64,000 nt of DNA from Lampris incognitus (GCF_029633865.1 NC_079212.1:98814948-98878947); one strand, 5' to 3'. Numbered from the stretch's first letter, positions 20,774 through 31,395 are shown. Program-made: numbers and translations. Notes: generated by a model not told the origin, from the letters alone.

Positions 20774-23700
20774 TCACGGGGAAAACAAGTGACGAGTCGG
20801 GGGGTGGACCCTGCGGCCATAACGGCTGCGCTTCACAGGAGGGGAAACAGATGGGGCCGAAACCCGGGCCATAGGCGGGGCCGAAGCAGGAACAGAGGCA
20901 GGTGCCGGGGCCGACCTAGGAGGGCGTCCCCGCCGCGGGGGTAGGGCCAATTGCATTGGCTCCCCAATGTCCAAGTGAGCAGGCTTGAGACGGTCTATAG
21001 CGACCCGCTCCGGCCTGCCCCCCATGTCCACCACAAAGTTCTTATCCCCCGCCTCCAGGACGCGGAAGGGCCCGTCGTATGGGGGCTGCAGTGGGGACCG
21101 ATGGCTGTCGTGCCTAATGAAGACGTACCTCGCCGATGGCAGATCCTTGGGGACGTAGGACCGGGGGAGGCAGTGTTGAGACATCGGAACGGGAGCGAAG
21201 GCACCGGCAGCGCTCCGGGACGCACTGAGGTGAGAGGCGGCCGACCAGGGAGTCGTAGCATCCGGAAGAAACTCCCCCGGAACTCGCAGGGGCTGGCCAT
21301 ACACCAACTCAGCGGAGGAGGTCTGGAGGTCTTCCTTCGGGGCCGAACGCAGGCCGAGCATGACCCATGGGAGCCGGTCCATCCAGTCGCAGCCAGTGAG
21401 GCTTGCCCGCAGAGCGGCTTTCATGTCCCGATGGAACCGCTCACAAAGTCCGTTGCTCTGCGGGTTGTACGCCGTAGTGCGGTGGATCTTCATCCCCAGG
21501 TGCTCAGCGACCGCCGTCCAGAGCTCCGAGGTAAACTGGGAGCCCCGGTCGCTCGTGATGTCACCCGGTGTGCCGAAACGGGCCACCCAGCAGCCGATGA
21601 ACGCCCGTGCTACCTCTGCTGCCGTCGTGGAGGACAAGGGAATAGCCTCTGGCCACCTGGTGGCCCTGTCCACAATAGTGAGGAGGAACGTATAACCACG
21701 GGAGGGGGGCAGGGGACCCACCAGGTCAACATTGACGTGGTCAAACCGCCTCTCTGGAACCACAAACGGCGCCAAAGGGGCCTTGGTATGGCGGTGCACC
21801 TTGGCGCGTTGGCACGCCACACAAGAGCCGGCCCAGGCTCTAACATCCTTACGGAGCCCAGGCCAAACAAACTTGACGCTCACCAATTTGGTCGAGGCCT
21901 TCACTCCCGGGTGGGAAAGGCCGTGGACGGTGTCGAAAACTCGGCGCCGCCAGGAAGTAGGCACCAGGGGGCGCGGTTGACCGGTGGAGATGTCACAGAG
22001 GAGGGTGGTGTTGGCCGCGTCGAACGTCACGTCCTCCAGCCGTAGCGCCGTAGGGGTCGACCGGTAGTCTTGAACGGTCGCGTCCTTGGCTTGGTCCGCT
22101 GCCATAGCGGCGTAGTCGAGTCCCAAGTGAACGGCGTTAACAACCGCCCGTGAAAGGCAGTCGGCGACGGAGTTATCCTTGCCCGACACGTGTTGTATGT
22201 CCGTGGTAAACTCGGAAACTGCCGCGAGATGACGCTGCTGACGCCCAGACCACGGTTCTGAGGTTTTGGCCATACAGAACGTCAGCGGTTTGTGGTCCAC
22301 GAAAGCGGTGAACTGTCGGCCCTCCAATAGGAACCTAAAGTGTCTGGTTGCGAGGAAGAGACCCAGTAGTTCCCTATCAAAGGTGCTGTATTTGCGCTCG
22401 CTCTCACGGAGTTGTTTACTGAAGAACGCCAACGGCTGCCAGCCCCCCCCCACCCACTGCTCACACACGGCCCCCACGGCGTAGTCGGAGGCATCCGTTG
22501 TAAGGGCTATGGGGGCGGCAGGCGACGGGTGAGCTAGCAGCGCAGCGTTGGCCAGCGCGGTCTTGGCGGCCACAAAAGCCTCGTCCATCCCCGAAGACCA
22601 GTCCAGCTCGTCCTTAGACTTCTTACCCCGCAGGGCCTCATACAGGGGACGCATGATGTGGGCGGCACGGGGCAGGAAACGGTTATAAAAGTTCACCATG
22701 CCCAGGAATTCCTGCAGCGACTGTACAGTGCGGGGGCGGGGGAACATGGTGACAGCCTCAAGCCTGGCAGGGAGGGGAACGGCCCCCTGTGGAGTGATGT
22801 GGTGCCCGAGGAAGGTGATGGACGACTCCCCGAACTGACACTTAGCTGGGTTGATGATGAGGCCGTGTTCGCTGAGCCTGTCAAACAGCTGTCTGAGGTG
22901 CGTCATGTGTTCCTCCGCCGACGCGCTGGCCACGAGGATGTCGTCTAAGTACACAAACAAAAATGGCATGTCACGGAGCACAGAATCCATAAGGCGCTGA
23001 AACGTCTGCGCCGCCCCTTTAAGGCCGAAAGGCATACGTAAAAACTCAAAGAGCCCAAAGGGTGTGATGACAGCCGTTTTTGGGACATCCAGTGGGTGGA
23101 CCGGCACTTGGTGATACCCCCGCACTAAGTCGATTTTGGAATAGATGGCAGCGCCCGCCAGGTGGGTAGAGAAATCTTGTATGTGCGGTATGGGGTACCG
23201 GTCGGGGGTCGTGGCATTGTTTAGGCGACGGTAGTCCCCGCACGGGCGCCAACCCCCGTTGGCCTTAGTAACCATGTGAAGAGGGGAAGCCCACGGGCTG
23301 TCAGAACGGCGGACAATGCCGAGGCGCTCCATAGTCGAAAACTCCTCCCTGGCTATTGCGAGCTTGGCCGAGTCGAGGCGTCGGGCCCGGGCGTAAACTG
23401 GGGGCCCCACTGTGGTGATATGATGTTCCACGCCGTGCTTGGCCACCGCCGAGGAGAATGTGGGTGTGGTCAGCTCGGGGAAATTTGCGAGCAGGCGTTG
23501 GTATGGATCCCCGGTGGAGAGTGTGTTAGCGAGGCACAGTGCTCCAGCGCCCCCAAGCGTGCAGGGGTATGACGCAAAAGAGACGGCATCAATCACGCGA
23601 CAGTTTTTAACATCCACCAGCAGGTTGAAAGCACAGAGGAAATCCGCACCTAGGAGCGGGGTGGATACAGCAGCCATCACAAAGTCCCAGCCGAAACGTC

Positions 23701-23974
23701 GGCCGCCAAAACACACGTCCACATGTCTGATACCGTATGTCCGAATGGACGTGCCGTTGGCGGCGTCCATCTGGGGGCCGTGACTGTCGGTCATCGTGTC
23801 CACAGCTTGTGCTGGTAGTATGCTGCGTTGAGCGCCAGAGTCAACCAGCAGCCGCCGGCCCGACAAGGAGTCTCTGATGAACAACAGCTTGCAGTCACGG
23901 CCGGCGCCCATAGCCGTTAACGAGCGCCGGCCTTGGCGTTTCCCTGAACCCTGTAACTGCAGGGTTTGCGACAC
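20774..23974 (-). CDS. pol: gypsy Pol: protease, RT, RNase H, integrase
   Basis: An open frame of 1066 codons carries every Pol domain in the usual Ty3/gypsy order. Protease has [13 protein letters not shown] with catalytic D45. Reverse transcriptase has [10 protein letters not shown] and the YLDD box at residues 342-345. RNase H has [11 protein letters not shown] and FDRELLG. Integrase has a zinc region ([15 protein letters not shown]) and a D,D35E triad at D750, D809 and E845, followed by a GPF-type C-terminal segment and a basic, Pro/Ala-rich tail. The first codon in this frame is not an ATG (it is GTG), which fits expression by -1 frameshifting from gag, where a slippery site and stem lie in the overlap. 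No stop or frameshift is visible. Confidence 0.93.
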   Translation of the reverse strand: MSQTLQLQGSGKRQGRRSLTAMGAGRDCKLLFIRDSLSGRRLLVDSGAQRSILPAQAVDTMTDSHGPQMDAANGTSIRTYGIRHVDVCFGGRRFGWDFVMAAVSTPLLGADFLCAFNLLVDVKNCRVIDAVSFASYPCTLGGAGALCLANTLSTGDPYQRLLANFPELTTPTFSSAVAKHGVEHHITTVGPPVYARARRLDSAKLAIAREEFSTMERLGIVRRSDSPWASPLHMVTKANGGWRPCGDYRRLNNATTPDRYPIPHIQDFSTHLAGAAIYSKIDLVRGYHQVPVHPLDVPKTAVITPFGLFEFLRMPFGLKGAAQTFQRLMDSVLRDMPFLFVYLDDILVASASAEEHMTHLRQLFDRLSEHGLIINPAKCQFGESSITFLGHHITPQGAVPLPARLEAVTMFPRPRTVQSLQEFLGMVNFYNRFLPRAAHIMRPLYEALRGKKSKDELDWSSGMDEAFVAAKTALANAALLAHPSPAAPIALTTDASDYAVGAVCEQWVGGGWQPLAFFSKQLRESERKYSTFDRELLGLFLATRHFRFLLEGRQFTAFVDHKPLTFCMAKTSEPWSGRQQRHLAAVSEFTTDIQHVSGKDNSVADCLSRAVVNAVHLGLDYAAMAADQAKDATVQDYRSTPTALRLEDVTFDAANTTLLCDISTGQPRPLVPTSWRRRVFDTVHGLSHPGVKASTKLVSVKFVWPGLRKDVRAWAGSCVACQRAKVHRHTKAPLAPFVVPERRFDHVNVDLVGPLPPSRGYTFLLTIVDRATRWPEAIPLSSTTAAEVARAFIGCWVARFGTPGDITSDRGSQFTSELWTAVAEHLGMKIHRTTAYNPQSNGLCERFHRDMKAALRASLTGCDWMDRLPWVMLGLRSAPKEDLQTSSAELVYGQPLRVPGEFLPDATTPWSAASHLSASRSAAGAFAPVPMSQHCLPRSYVPKDLPSARYVFIRHDSHRSPLQPPYDGPFRVLEAGDKNFVVDMGGRPERVAIDRLKPAHLDIGEPMQLALPPRRGRPPRSAPAPASVPASAPPMARVSAPSVSPPVKRSRYGRRVHPPTRHLFSP
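23899..23944 (-). promoter_or_regulatory. -1 ribosomal frameshift signal, gag/pol
   Basis: In the gag frame the message reads G GGA AAC (plus-strand 23938-23944), a canonical slippery heptamer. A 5-nt spacer (GCCAA) is followed by GGCCGGCGC (23924-23932), a 16-nt loop containing the gag stop, and the perfect complement GCGCCGGCC (23899-23907). Pol lies in the -1 frame relative to gag. Heptamer, spacer length and a strong GC stem together match known -1 frameshift sites. Confidence 0.85.
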
Positions 23975-24666
23975 CGTTTTGCTTTTGCCCCAAACCTGGC
24001 ATGGTAATAACAGAGCCCGTCGTCAGGTTGGCGGCGGGCTGTCACCGCAGCCGCGGTGTCCATATAGTCGTACACAGGTGGTGGTGGGGCGGTCTGGTGG
24101 GGTAGCAGGGCATGCACAAACTGTTGCCGGTTGGCCAGGAAAACCCTGTCTGCTTCAGCAGCCAGAGAACGGTAGTCCTTGGAGGCGGCGAGAGGAGAAC
24201 TGGCCAGTGCTGTGCGTACAGGTGCGGGGAGCTGCCTCAGAAAAATATGTGTGAAAAGAAAGGCCGGATCAGCCGATCCCAGCACAGACAGCATTTGTTC
24301 CATTAACTCAGACGGTTTGCCGTCGCCGAGGCCATTCGGGGACAGTAAACGGTCTGCCTTCTCCAGCTCCGACAGTTCAAATAGTTTCAGGAGGAATGTC
24401 TTTATAGCATCGTACTTGCCAGCAGCTGGTGGAGCTTCCAACAGCGTCATTGCTCGCGCCGTTGTCGATGCGTCTAACGCCGCCACTACGTGGAAGTACT
24501 GCGTTGCATCCTGCGTTATCCCTCTCAGCTGGAACTGGGCCTCCACATGTTGAAACCACGGCCGTGGATTATGCTGCCAAAAGTCGGGTAGCTTCACAGT
24601 AGCGGTGTAAATGCTAGCGTTAGCAATAGCCATGTTGTTAGCACCGGCGTCGTCGTTGTCAGACAT
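23917..24666 (-). CDS. gag: gypsy Gag
   Basis: A 249-codon frame begins at an ATG about 20 nt downstream of the primer-binding site. The N-terminal half ([20 protein letters not shown], then [19 protein letters not shown]) has the PxFW...W-type start typical of capsid regions of this gypsy group. A Cys/His cluster, [18 protein letters not shown], lies at residues 219-236 and is a CCHC-like or variant zinc knuckle. The frame ends in the loop of the frameshift stem and overlaps pol by 58 nt. It would form the particle shell and bind element RNA. Confidence 0.88.
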   Translation of the reverse strand: MSDNDDAGANNMAIANASIYTATVKLPDFWQHNPRPWFQHVEAQFQLRGITQDATQYFHVVAALDASTTARAMTLLEAPPAAGKYDAIKTFLLKLFELSELEKADRLLSPNGLGDGKPSELMEQMLSVLGSADPAFLFTHIFLRQLPAPVRTALASSPLAASKDYRSLAAEADRVFLANRQQFVHALLPHQTAPPPPVYDYMDTAAAVTARRQPDDGLCYYHARFGAKAKRCRKPCSYRVQGNAKAGAR

Positions 24667-24684
24667 ACTCGTATTAGTTGTTCG

Positions 24685-24702
24685 ATCACGTCGGGGTCAC
24701 CA
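24685..24702 (-). promoter_or_regulatory. Primer-binding site for tRNA-Trp
   Basis: The minus strand reads TGGTGACCCCGACGTGAT one base after the 5' LTR. From memory this complements the last 18 nt, including CCA, of vertebrate tRNA-Trp, the primer also used by avian sarcoma-leukosis retroviruses. Confidence 0.85.
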
Positions 24703-24703
24703 A

Positions 24704-24881
24704 TGTGGAGTTAGAAAACAACGAGACAGGAGACGTGAGAGTAGACGTAGTCGAGGTAGTTTACTAGCTCCAACTTTACATGTCATATATTCGACAACGA
24801 CACTGAACTCTCTGGACCGGAAGCGGAAGTGCATTCTCTCTTAGGTGAATGTCTCTAGTTATATAGATGTGGGTCACCACA
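24704..24881 (-). repeat. 5' LTR of the young gypsy element
   Basis: 178 bp, partner of 20487-20664 with one mismatch. The promoter elements noted there are in the same positions (ETS pair at 24816-24831). Confidence 0.9.
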
Positions 24882-24885
24882 AAAT

Positions 24886-25188
24886 CAAGAAAAGCCCAAT
24901 GTCTTTTTGAGAATCTTGGCACTCTAATTCCTGATTGACCACTTTGTTTTTTATTTTATTTTTGTGTTGGCTGATTTATTTGATTATTTTTGTTCATAAC
25001 TTCTTTTGTATGATTGTTGTATTTGATCAGTGTTTGTATTTGCAACTGTTATTTTGAAAGTTGTTAAATGCCTTTTTGATTACGGAATAAAAAAAAAGAA
25101 AGACGGGCGTACTGTGTCGCCTAGGAGTGACGTCATTAGACAGCGCCTTTGATTCTGCCTTGAATCGGTCGAGCAGCGGAAACACTAA
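24886..25188. other. Spacer between gypsy element and Academ-like transposon
   Basis: T-rich DNA with an A-run at 25087-25098. No gene. It may be further decayed LINE sequence that the gypsy element inserted into, but I cannot assign it. Confidence 0.35.
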
Positions 25189-25739
25189 TAGTCCATGGGC
25201 CAGACGATATTTCGGTACACTCAAGGTGGCAAAACTTACTTACAATTTTTGAAAGGATCCATGTCTGTAGATGATATTTTGGTATGATAACCATTCCTGA
25301 GTGGCAGCTGTATCACAGTTATCAGCTCATGAAGTTAACCACCCCCTAAAATAAATTGCATTTTAGACGCTGGTGCATATCCTGGTTTAGCCTCATGGTC
25401 AGGACATTTTTGAATGTTCTATAATATTGTCTTTGGTATCATTTTAAAGGGGACCTTCTTAGCTTTCATTCAAGCCCTGTTGTGGATATTTCTCACAAAT
25501 ATAGAGGTCACTTGAGCTCTTCAACCCGTCAATAACACACATCTTTCTGCAATTTTCGCCTAAACTATATACTTTCTTTTAGCCCTGTGGCATCTAGGAA
25601 TATCAGGGACACAAAACACAAAAACTGGAATACTCACAGGACTGTAAAGATTCAGAAAATGTATAATATACCCATACTATTTCATTGTGTGAGGTGATTG
25701 TGAGCCTTAAATGAGAACTAGACCAAAGCCAGTTAGGTC
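25189..25739. repeat. Left terminal inverted repeat (551 bp)
   Basis: Reverse complement of 31396-31977 with few substitutions and small indels. One indel lies just inside the end: the right copy has an extra GCCCAAAATTTCC-like segment. The inner limit is the shared CTAGACCAAAGCCAGTTAG. Confidence 0.9.
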
Positions 25740-26043
25740 ACAAACTGGTCTCTATACATTTGTTTAAATACACAATCAAAATACATGATAAAAAGGAATA
25801 CCATAGTGAGGTAATGAACTATTTTTATATCTTAAACAACATTGACATTTACATATACTTAGTCAATGATACATGTAATCCCATATCATTAGTGGGTATA
25901 TGTAATGGTAATGGGTAGGGTAATGGGTATATGTGAATATGGTTACATTATTGTTATCAAGCTCTGGGTAACCAAGTCCAGAATCAACATCCTGTGCATC
26001 AATAGACTACTACCACAGTAATACCATCAGAATCATCACACTG
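25740..26043 (-). other. 3' untranslated region of the transposon gene
   Basis: Unique AT-rich sequence between the left inverted repeat and the stop codon. It includes a short repetition of GTAATGGGTA-type units at 25890-25935. No further gene is visible. Confidence 0.5.
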
Positions 26044-29000
26044 TCATTCATCAAACTGCTCGTTTCTCTCATCATCTGACTCCCCAAGTTCAAAGTCCAG
26101 TTCTGGACCATCCTGCTGTTTTTGGTTACTGCAGGTCTGTAACCTGCACATGTCTGTGCATGGAAGTCCATTTGACAGGCACATGCAGCTTGGCATTTTG
26201 CATGAATGCACACACTTGCATGTTAGCATTTCCAAGACCACATCTGGTGCAGGTGGGGAGCGCATCCAGTAAATGGCCAGCTTGCCTTCATCGTCTGTCC
26301 ATCCATACTCAGTAGGGCTTGGCACCACAGGGTTAGCCTGCAGACAGCACTTCCATATTGCTGCCTGATAGTTGGCTCGTTGAACATGCATAAAGAGACA
26401 GTCTCTACATGGTGGCAGCTGGCTGGACTCAACCTCTCCCCTTTTGGTGCAGAAGAGCTGGTAACGCAGTTTGTTCACCTCAGCAGTGCTGCTATTAGCA
26501 ACATACATCCGACAGGTGAACTGCTCAATTTTCTGGAACAGCTCATCACTCACATTCCATGTCTGTCCCAGTTGACTAAAAGTCTCTTGGCAGGAAGTGT
26601 GCTTTCTCACTATCTTCAGGGCATTCAGCTTCCCTCGACCAGCGAATGCACTGACAGTGTCGCAGCCTGTGAAGGCATGTAAGCCAATTAGGCTGTCACA
26701 GATGCTGTCTCCAAGTGAACTTGCCAGTTTGGTGATGTCAACAAACCGTGTGCGGTTCTGAGTCCCACACTTCTGGTAGATGGGACAGGTGATGTCCTTC
26801 TGGAAGCCAAGACAAAGCACCATGACATCAGTGTCCTCAGCTGTGATGATAACTGACTTTGAGCCCGCATTTGCTGCATGCAATGCATGCAGGAGCAGAC
26901 GGGTGTCAGCTTCTTCATGTGTGGAGTGCAGTTCTGCTGCTTCCTCACACCCATCTTCTGTCAACTTGTAGCAGGTTTCCTCACAGGTCATGTACAACAC
27001 CTTGCCATGCAGCATAGCTCTGTATCGTGGGAGTTTCCACTCTTCCACCAGAAACTTGATGAGACTGGTCTTGTTGGAGGAACTGCACAGAAATTTTCTC
27101 CACTGCTGGACGTGGTGTCCCCCTGCAAGATTCTTGTACTGGAGAGTGATGTCTCCACCCCGGTTCAGTCGTTCAGCATCTTTGATCGAAGTCTGGTGAT
27201 AGACATCAAAAACAACATCAATCCTCCCACTCTGTGCTCCCTCATGGAGGACCTGGGTCAAGGCTGACTCTGCCACCTGTGCAAAGGTTTTGCTGTTGCC
27301 ATTCATTTTTTGGACCAGGCCCATCCCATCAATGATGGAAGTAGATGGGATTGGGATGTCTTCTGCAGGAGATACATTCTTTTCAAGCTCTCTGGCAAGT
27401 GCAGCCTTGTTTGTTTTTCGTAAGGACCCATCAGCATTTGCCAGTGCCCATGGTAGTGGGCCCAATGGGTAGGCAAGGACATCCTTCAGATTCACCTTCC
27501 TGCTTTCAGCCACCAGGATCATGTGACTGAAAAGGTTTCTATCTGCCTTCAGAACCACATCCTGTGCTTTCTTTCCATGAGCTTGTTTTGTGCTGACATT
27601 GGAGAATGTTTTCAGACTTTGCTTGGTCATCTTGTCGTGGAATTTCACAGGTGGTGGGTCTGCATCTAACCTTGTTTGCTGGAATGCTTGGTAGGCCTCT
27701 TCTCCTTTCTCAAGAGCTCTCAAGAGATCTATGGTCACATCAGGTGGAGCCATGTTGCCAGTGGAGAGGCTAACCAAATCAATCTCATCAGGGGACATAG
27801 GATTGAGCCAGTTATTCTCCATAAGGTCCATGAGAGACTGGACATCTGCTTCATCTCTCTTGATCCTTGGACTCTGTAGATCTGGATGAGACCATTTGCA
27901 CCTGCCTTGACCTGTCAGGTCTCTCAGCTGTCTGAGGTACATGCTTCTATACTCAGCTGTGAGATAAAATTTGGTCACAGCTCCTGGCTTCAAGCTGAAT
28001 CCCTTTGTCCCTCCAGCTGTTTGGGTGTCTTTGTTCACCGTTTCTTCTATAGCTTGGTCAACAGGGATTCGGCCAAAGGGATTGGTGGAGCCCAGTTGGA
28101 CTGAGAAGCCTCCTTCCATGAATTCTGTGTACACATCTGGGTGTGTGATGGGCAGCTCAGACATCTGGGCGTAGTAGTAGGGGAGGTAGCGTGCATAATT
28201 CATCCTGTCATAAGCAAAGCACCATGGGATCATTGCTCGAATGCTAGCCAAGTGTAGCATCCAGTCTCCCTCTCTGGATGCTCGGATGAGCCCCAACAAG
28301 ATTTCAACCATGTCCAAATAGGACATCCAGAAGTTCGAGAGGCTGCCGTTTCCACCTCTAAGGAACTCACGGTAGACTTCAAATAGATCCATGATGCGTG
28401 TACAAGAGCTGTTCTCGAGGACCTCCTTCAAAGCATGTTGTGAGACTTCTTTCCCAAGGCTGTCAATGGTCTTCAGTGTCTCATTCAGGTGAACCATGTC
28501 ATTCCTGTGAGTTTCTTCCAACCAGGACAGGAAACCATTCAAGGTCAGTCGCATGAGAGCCTCATACAGGAGCTTGTGTAGTCGCACTGCCCTGTTGTAC
28601 TTGCGGCCATCCATAACACCAGCAATTGAGCCTTCTGCAATCATGCCAGACTCAATGCAGAGGTCTTTGAGTCCAGCATCTTGGAAACGCTTTCCTATTA
28701 TTGCCAGCAGTGTGCAGATGGTGTGGAATACCCCAAGCCTAACGATGATATCATGGAACTTGTCATGGTGTTTCCATGTGATCTCGACAGCCTTCGCATA
28801 CAGGGCTTGGTCAAAGACACAGACAATCTTCCTCAGGCCTAAGCACTGCATGATGCTCAGTGACTGGTTAAGCACCTCGTTGACAGTAGACATTTGTGTC
28901 GCTGGAGCATTGATGGTAGGCAGATAGCCTATATTGTCGGGGATGACCGTCATCTCTCCTCGAGTCAGGATGTTGAAGCCTGTCCAGCTGCTGACTGACT

Positions 29001-30720
29001 GTTCTTCTTGTTGTGACATGCGTGCTAGGACCCAAAGAAGGTTTTTCTCTCTGGCAAGCTTAGTATTGGCTGCAGTATCGGCATCTGACTTTTTGCTTTG
29101 TGGTGGCCCTACCCGTTGTCCAGCATTGTAAGTTGGTAACATTGGTGGGGGTCCATCAATGCTTCTCTTCTTTGTTTTGGGAACAGTGGGCATGGGTTGG
29201 ACAGGAAGTGGGTTGACTGGCTTTGCTTGCACAGCAATCCCATTGACTCTGTGAGATGTTCCCTCACCACTGACAGTTTCTTCAAGACGGTCGATATTGT
29301 CCCAGGCTAAAGTTGTGAATATGCCAGGATGGATGTTAGCTGGAAGGGCAATGCCACTCCCTGATGATGAGAGTTTCTGGAGACACAGGGCAGTGTTGAT
29401 CTCTTCCATCTGTGAATAGGACACACTGTGACCAAGTCGGTTGAGGATGTTTATCAACTCTACATTTCCTGTCAACGATTTGACACTGAATGGCAGAACA
29501 ATGTGCTTGGAAGGCTTGGTATTTCCACATGTCACTGCATATACTATGTCATGGCCAAATGACTGCAGAAGGCACTGCACTCTCTGGGATGCATGATCAG
29601 GATCATTTGAGCCTGTGAGTAGAGAGTACAGGAAGATAATGAGCGACTCTGGAATGGTAGGACATTCTGCTTCTGGTTTGACTTCAGGCGGCCAGGTTTG
29701 AGGAACATCTTGACTTTTAATGTCTGCTCTCAATTTGATGGCTGCTTTGGCTATAACATCTTGTGCACTGACACTTTTCAGGGTCTGCAGCTCCCTTTTG
29801 AGAGACTGATTTTCTTTGGCAAGTTCCCTCATGGACAAGTTATCGGGATAGAGGAGGAATTTTCCTTTCTCATCAGAGAATATCTGCAAGGCTCCAGCAA
29901 ACTCACTCTCCAGGTTTCGCCTTATGTGCTTCTTGGTTGATTCCTTGACTTGGGCAATGCCTTGGGAGTTCATTGAAGCTACCAGTCTAGAAGAGAGATC
30001 AGTCATTGTCATCACTTGAGGATTGCCAAAAAGCTCCATCCTGATGAAGAGGAACAGCTCATTGTATGCCTTATTCACAGCAGCTTCATACTGGGCTGCA
30101 GCATCATCATCTTCATTGCTGGCAACCTCTCCTTTGGAAACCTCTTCTTTGGTGTAAAGTCTATAGCATGACCTGTGGTAGTGCCCTTCAGCTGCTACAA
30201 GGTCTCTACTCACAATGGCAAGGATTCTGCTGTCCCTTTTCTTTGTGGCTGCACTCCTGATCTTTGCATCAGCTCGCAGTTCTCGACACTGCACCAGTAC
30301 TTCTCTCGTATTCTGTCTCTTGGAATATTTGCTGTTTTTCTGACAAAATATGCACTCTGCATCACAAGTCCTAGATGTACTTGGAGCATGTCGAGCTACT
30401 CTCTTAGATTGTTTCTCTTCAGCAGAGACACAACTTTTCTTTTCTTTTGCAAGGAGGCCATCAAGAATTTGCTTCATAGTGAAGATACTGCGACACTTTC
30501 TGTGGTAGTAGATTGCTGGAATCTGTCCCTCAGGAATGTATTTTGCCAGTTTCAAAACTGGTGCATGATTTCGTATCTGAGCTGCCCTGAGCAGAGTTCT
30601 CCATGAGTCGACACTTTGTAGTGAAACCAGCTTATCTGTATCATCAGAACAGTGGATAATGCACTCCACCCTTGGGCGCTTTGGTATTGGGTAAAAACTT
30701 GCTTGTTCACCAGTGGCCAT
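26044..30720 (-). CDS. Giant transposase-nuclease: zinc modules, DDE-like core, FEN/XPG-like nuclease, CXC cluster
   Basis: 1558 residues in one uninterrupted exon. The start is fixed by an in-frame TGA nine bases upstream of the ATG, which has G at +4. Two similar N-terminal modules are C20-x3-C24...H73-x2-C76 and C123-x2-C126...H182-x2-C185, likely zinc-binding DNA-recognition units. A coiled-coil-like stretch (ELAKENQSLKRELQTL) follows near 300. A candidate RNase H-fold catalytic triad is D474 (LAWDNID), D637 (CVFDQALYAKA) and E892 (DQAIEETVNKD). The C-terminal third carries VVFD (D1172), EEADTR (E1269, E1270, D1272), AEDTD (D1296, D1298) and GCDTVSAFAGRGKLNAL (D1354), the same order and local spacing as the acidic residues and GxGK-type helical motif of FEN1/XPG nucleases. 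A CXC-type cluster (CKCVHSC...CMC...C...C...C) lies at about 1501-1532, then an acidic tail. The likely role is element excision and integration. The motif assignments are mine and untested. Confidence 0.8.
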   Translation of the reverse strand: MATGEQASFYPIPKRPRVECIIHCSDDTDKLVSLQSVDSWRTLLRAAQIRNHAPVLKLAKYIPEGQIPAIYYHRKCRSIFTMKQILDGLLAKEKKSCVSAEEKQSKRVARHAPSTSRTCDAECIFCQKNSKYSKRQNTREVLVQCRELRADAKIRSAATKKRDSRILAIVSRDLVAAEGHYHRSCYRLYTKEEVSKGEVASNEDDDAAAQYEAAVNKAYNELFLFIRMELFGNPQVMTMTDLSSRLVASMNSQGIAQVKESTKKHIRRNLESEFAGALQIFSDEKGKFLLYPDNLSMRELAKENQSLKRELQTLKSVSAQDVIAKAAIKLRADIKSQDVPQTWPPEVKPEAECPTIPESLIIFLYSLLTGSNDPDHASQRVQCLLQSFGHDIVYAVTCGNTKPSKHIVLPFSVKSLTGNVELINILNRLGHSVSYSQMEEINTALCLQKLSSSGSGIALPANIHPGIFTTLAWDNIDRLEETVSGEGTSHRVNGIAVQAKPVNPLPVQPMPTVPKTKKRSIDGPPPMLPTYNAGQRVGPPQSKKSDADTAANTKLAREKNLLWVLARMSQQEEQSVSSWTGFNILTRGEMTVIPDNIGYLPTINAPATQMSTVNEVLNQSLSIMQCLGLRKIVCVFDQALYAKAVEITWKHHDKFHDIIVRLGVFHTICTLLAIIGKRFQDAGLKDLCIESGMIAEGSIAGVMDGRKYNRAVRLHKLLYEALMRLTLNGFLSWLEETHRNDMVHLNETLKTIDSLGKEVSQHALKEVLENSSCTRIMDLFEVYREFLRGGNGSLSNFWMSYLDMVEILLGLIRASREGDWMLHLASIRAMIPWCFAYDRMNYARYLPYYYAQMSELPITHPDVYTEFMEGGFSVQLGSTNPFGRIPVDQAIEETVNKDTQTAGGTKGFSLKPGAVTKFYLTAEYRSMYLRQLRDLTGQGRCKWSHPDLQSPRIKRDEADVQSLMDLMENNWLNPMSPDEIDLVSLSTGNMAPPDVTIDLLRALEKGEEAYQAFQQTRLDADPPPVKFHDKMTKQSLKTFSNVSTKQAHGKKAQDVVLKADRNLFSHMILVAESRKVNLKDVLAYPLGPLPWALANADGSLRKTNKAALARELEKNVSPAEDIPIPSTSIIDGMGLVQKMNGNSKTFAQVAESALTQVLHEGAQSGRIDVVFDVYHQTSIKDAERLNRGGDITLQYKNLAGGHHVQQWRKFLCSSSNKTSLIKFLVEEWKLPRYRAMLHGKVLYMTCEETCYKLTEDGCEEAAELHSTHEEADTRLLLHALHAANAGSKSVIITAEDTDVMVLCLGFQKDITCPIYQKCGTQNRTRFVDITKLASSLGDSICDSLIGLHAFTGCDTVSAFAGRGKLNALKIVRKHTSCQETFSQLGQTWNVSDELFQKIEQFTCRMYVANSSTAEVNKLRYQLFCTKRGEVESSQLPPCRDCLFMHVQRANYQAAIWKCCLQANPVVPSPTEYGWTDDEGKLAIYWMRSPPAPDVVLEMLTCKCVHSCKMPSCMCLSNGLPCTDMCRLQTCSNQKQQDGPELDFELGESDDERNEQFDE

Positions 30721-31395
30721 ATTCAGTCAGTTTTCACCTGCCACATACAAACAAATACATGTAACTTAGGTGTATGAACACTACTAAAACAAAGTTTACT
30801 TTGCTTCACCAGCGTCATATTACCATTATTTATCTTACATAGCCACAAATAGATACATTACCTAGTTGCTATGCAGCAGCTGTATTTTGTCCACATGAGG
30901 CCGCTAAAATCAACACAAGATTAAAGTTCCTCGTAGCCACTTTAACTAATCATATTAACATATACATTAAAAGAACATGCTAACATTATGGGAAATTAGC
31001 TTACAATCTTCTCCAGAGTGAGACAAGAAGATAGATACCAGTTTCCTCTATATGTGTTTAGTAGAAAGCTATCTGGCTGCACGTTAGCCTAGCTTAGCAC
31101 AATGAATGGAAGTACACAGTACTGGTTATCCTTGGTTGTTGGCCAACTAAGAACTGTCCCAGAGTTTAAGCTAGGCTAATCAGTACCAGGGGTGTTGAAA
31201 TGCTATATTTGTAAAAATCTGGGCAAATACACAATCGTGAGAGGCACAGAAACAGGTTTCCTGAAAGAAAAATGAAATAGCTGCTCATTTGGAAAGGTTA
31301 TCATGTATTATTTTACTTCTGTTAGTGTACCAAATAAAATGGCACCAGTGAAGTTGTGTCACCTTGGGTGATATCGATATCTGGTCTGACCCATG
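30721..31395 (-). other. 5' untranslated/promoter region of the transposon gene
   Basis: Unique sequence between the start codon and the right inverted repeat. Transcription presumably starts here or in the repeat. I see no clear TATA box in the expected place and no second gene. Confidence 0.45.

Larger units (their letters stand above)
20487..24881 (-). mobile_element. Complete young Ty3/gypsy LTR retrotransposon (4.4 kb)
   Basis: 178-bp LTRs (20487-20664, 24704-24881) differ at one base by my reading. A 4-bp AAAT duplication flanks the element (20483-20486, 24882-24885). On the minus strand the order is 5' LTR, primer site complementary to tRNA-Trp, gag, pol in the -1 frame, purine-rich tract, 3' LTR. 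All Pol catalytic residues I can check are intact. The near-identical LTRs and open frames suggest a recent insertion that may still be competent. Confidence 0.9.

Noticed and set aside
20951..22045. Plus-strand 364-codon open frame across the gypsy pol region
   Set aside because: It lies antisense to intact pol with no recognisable domain. High GC coding sequence often leaves such shadows.
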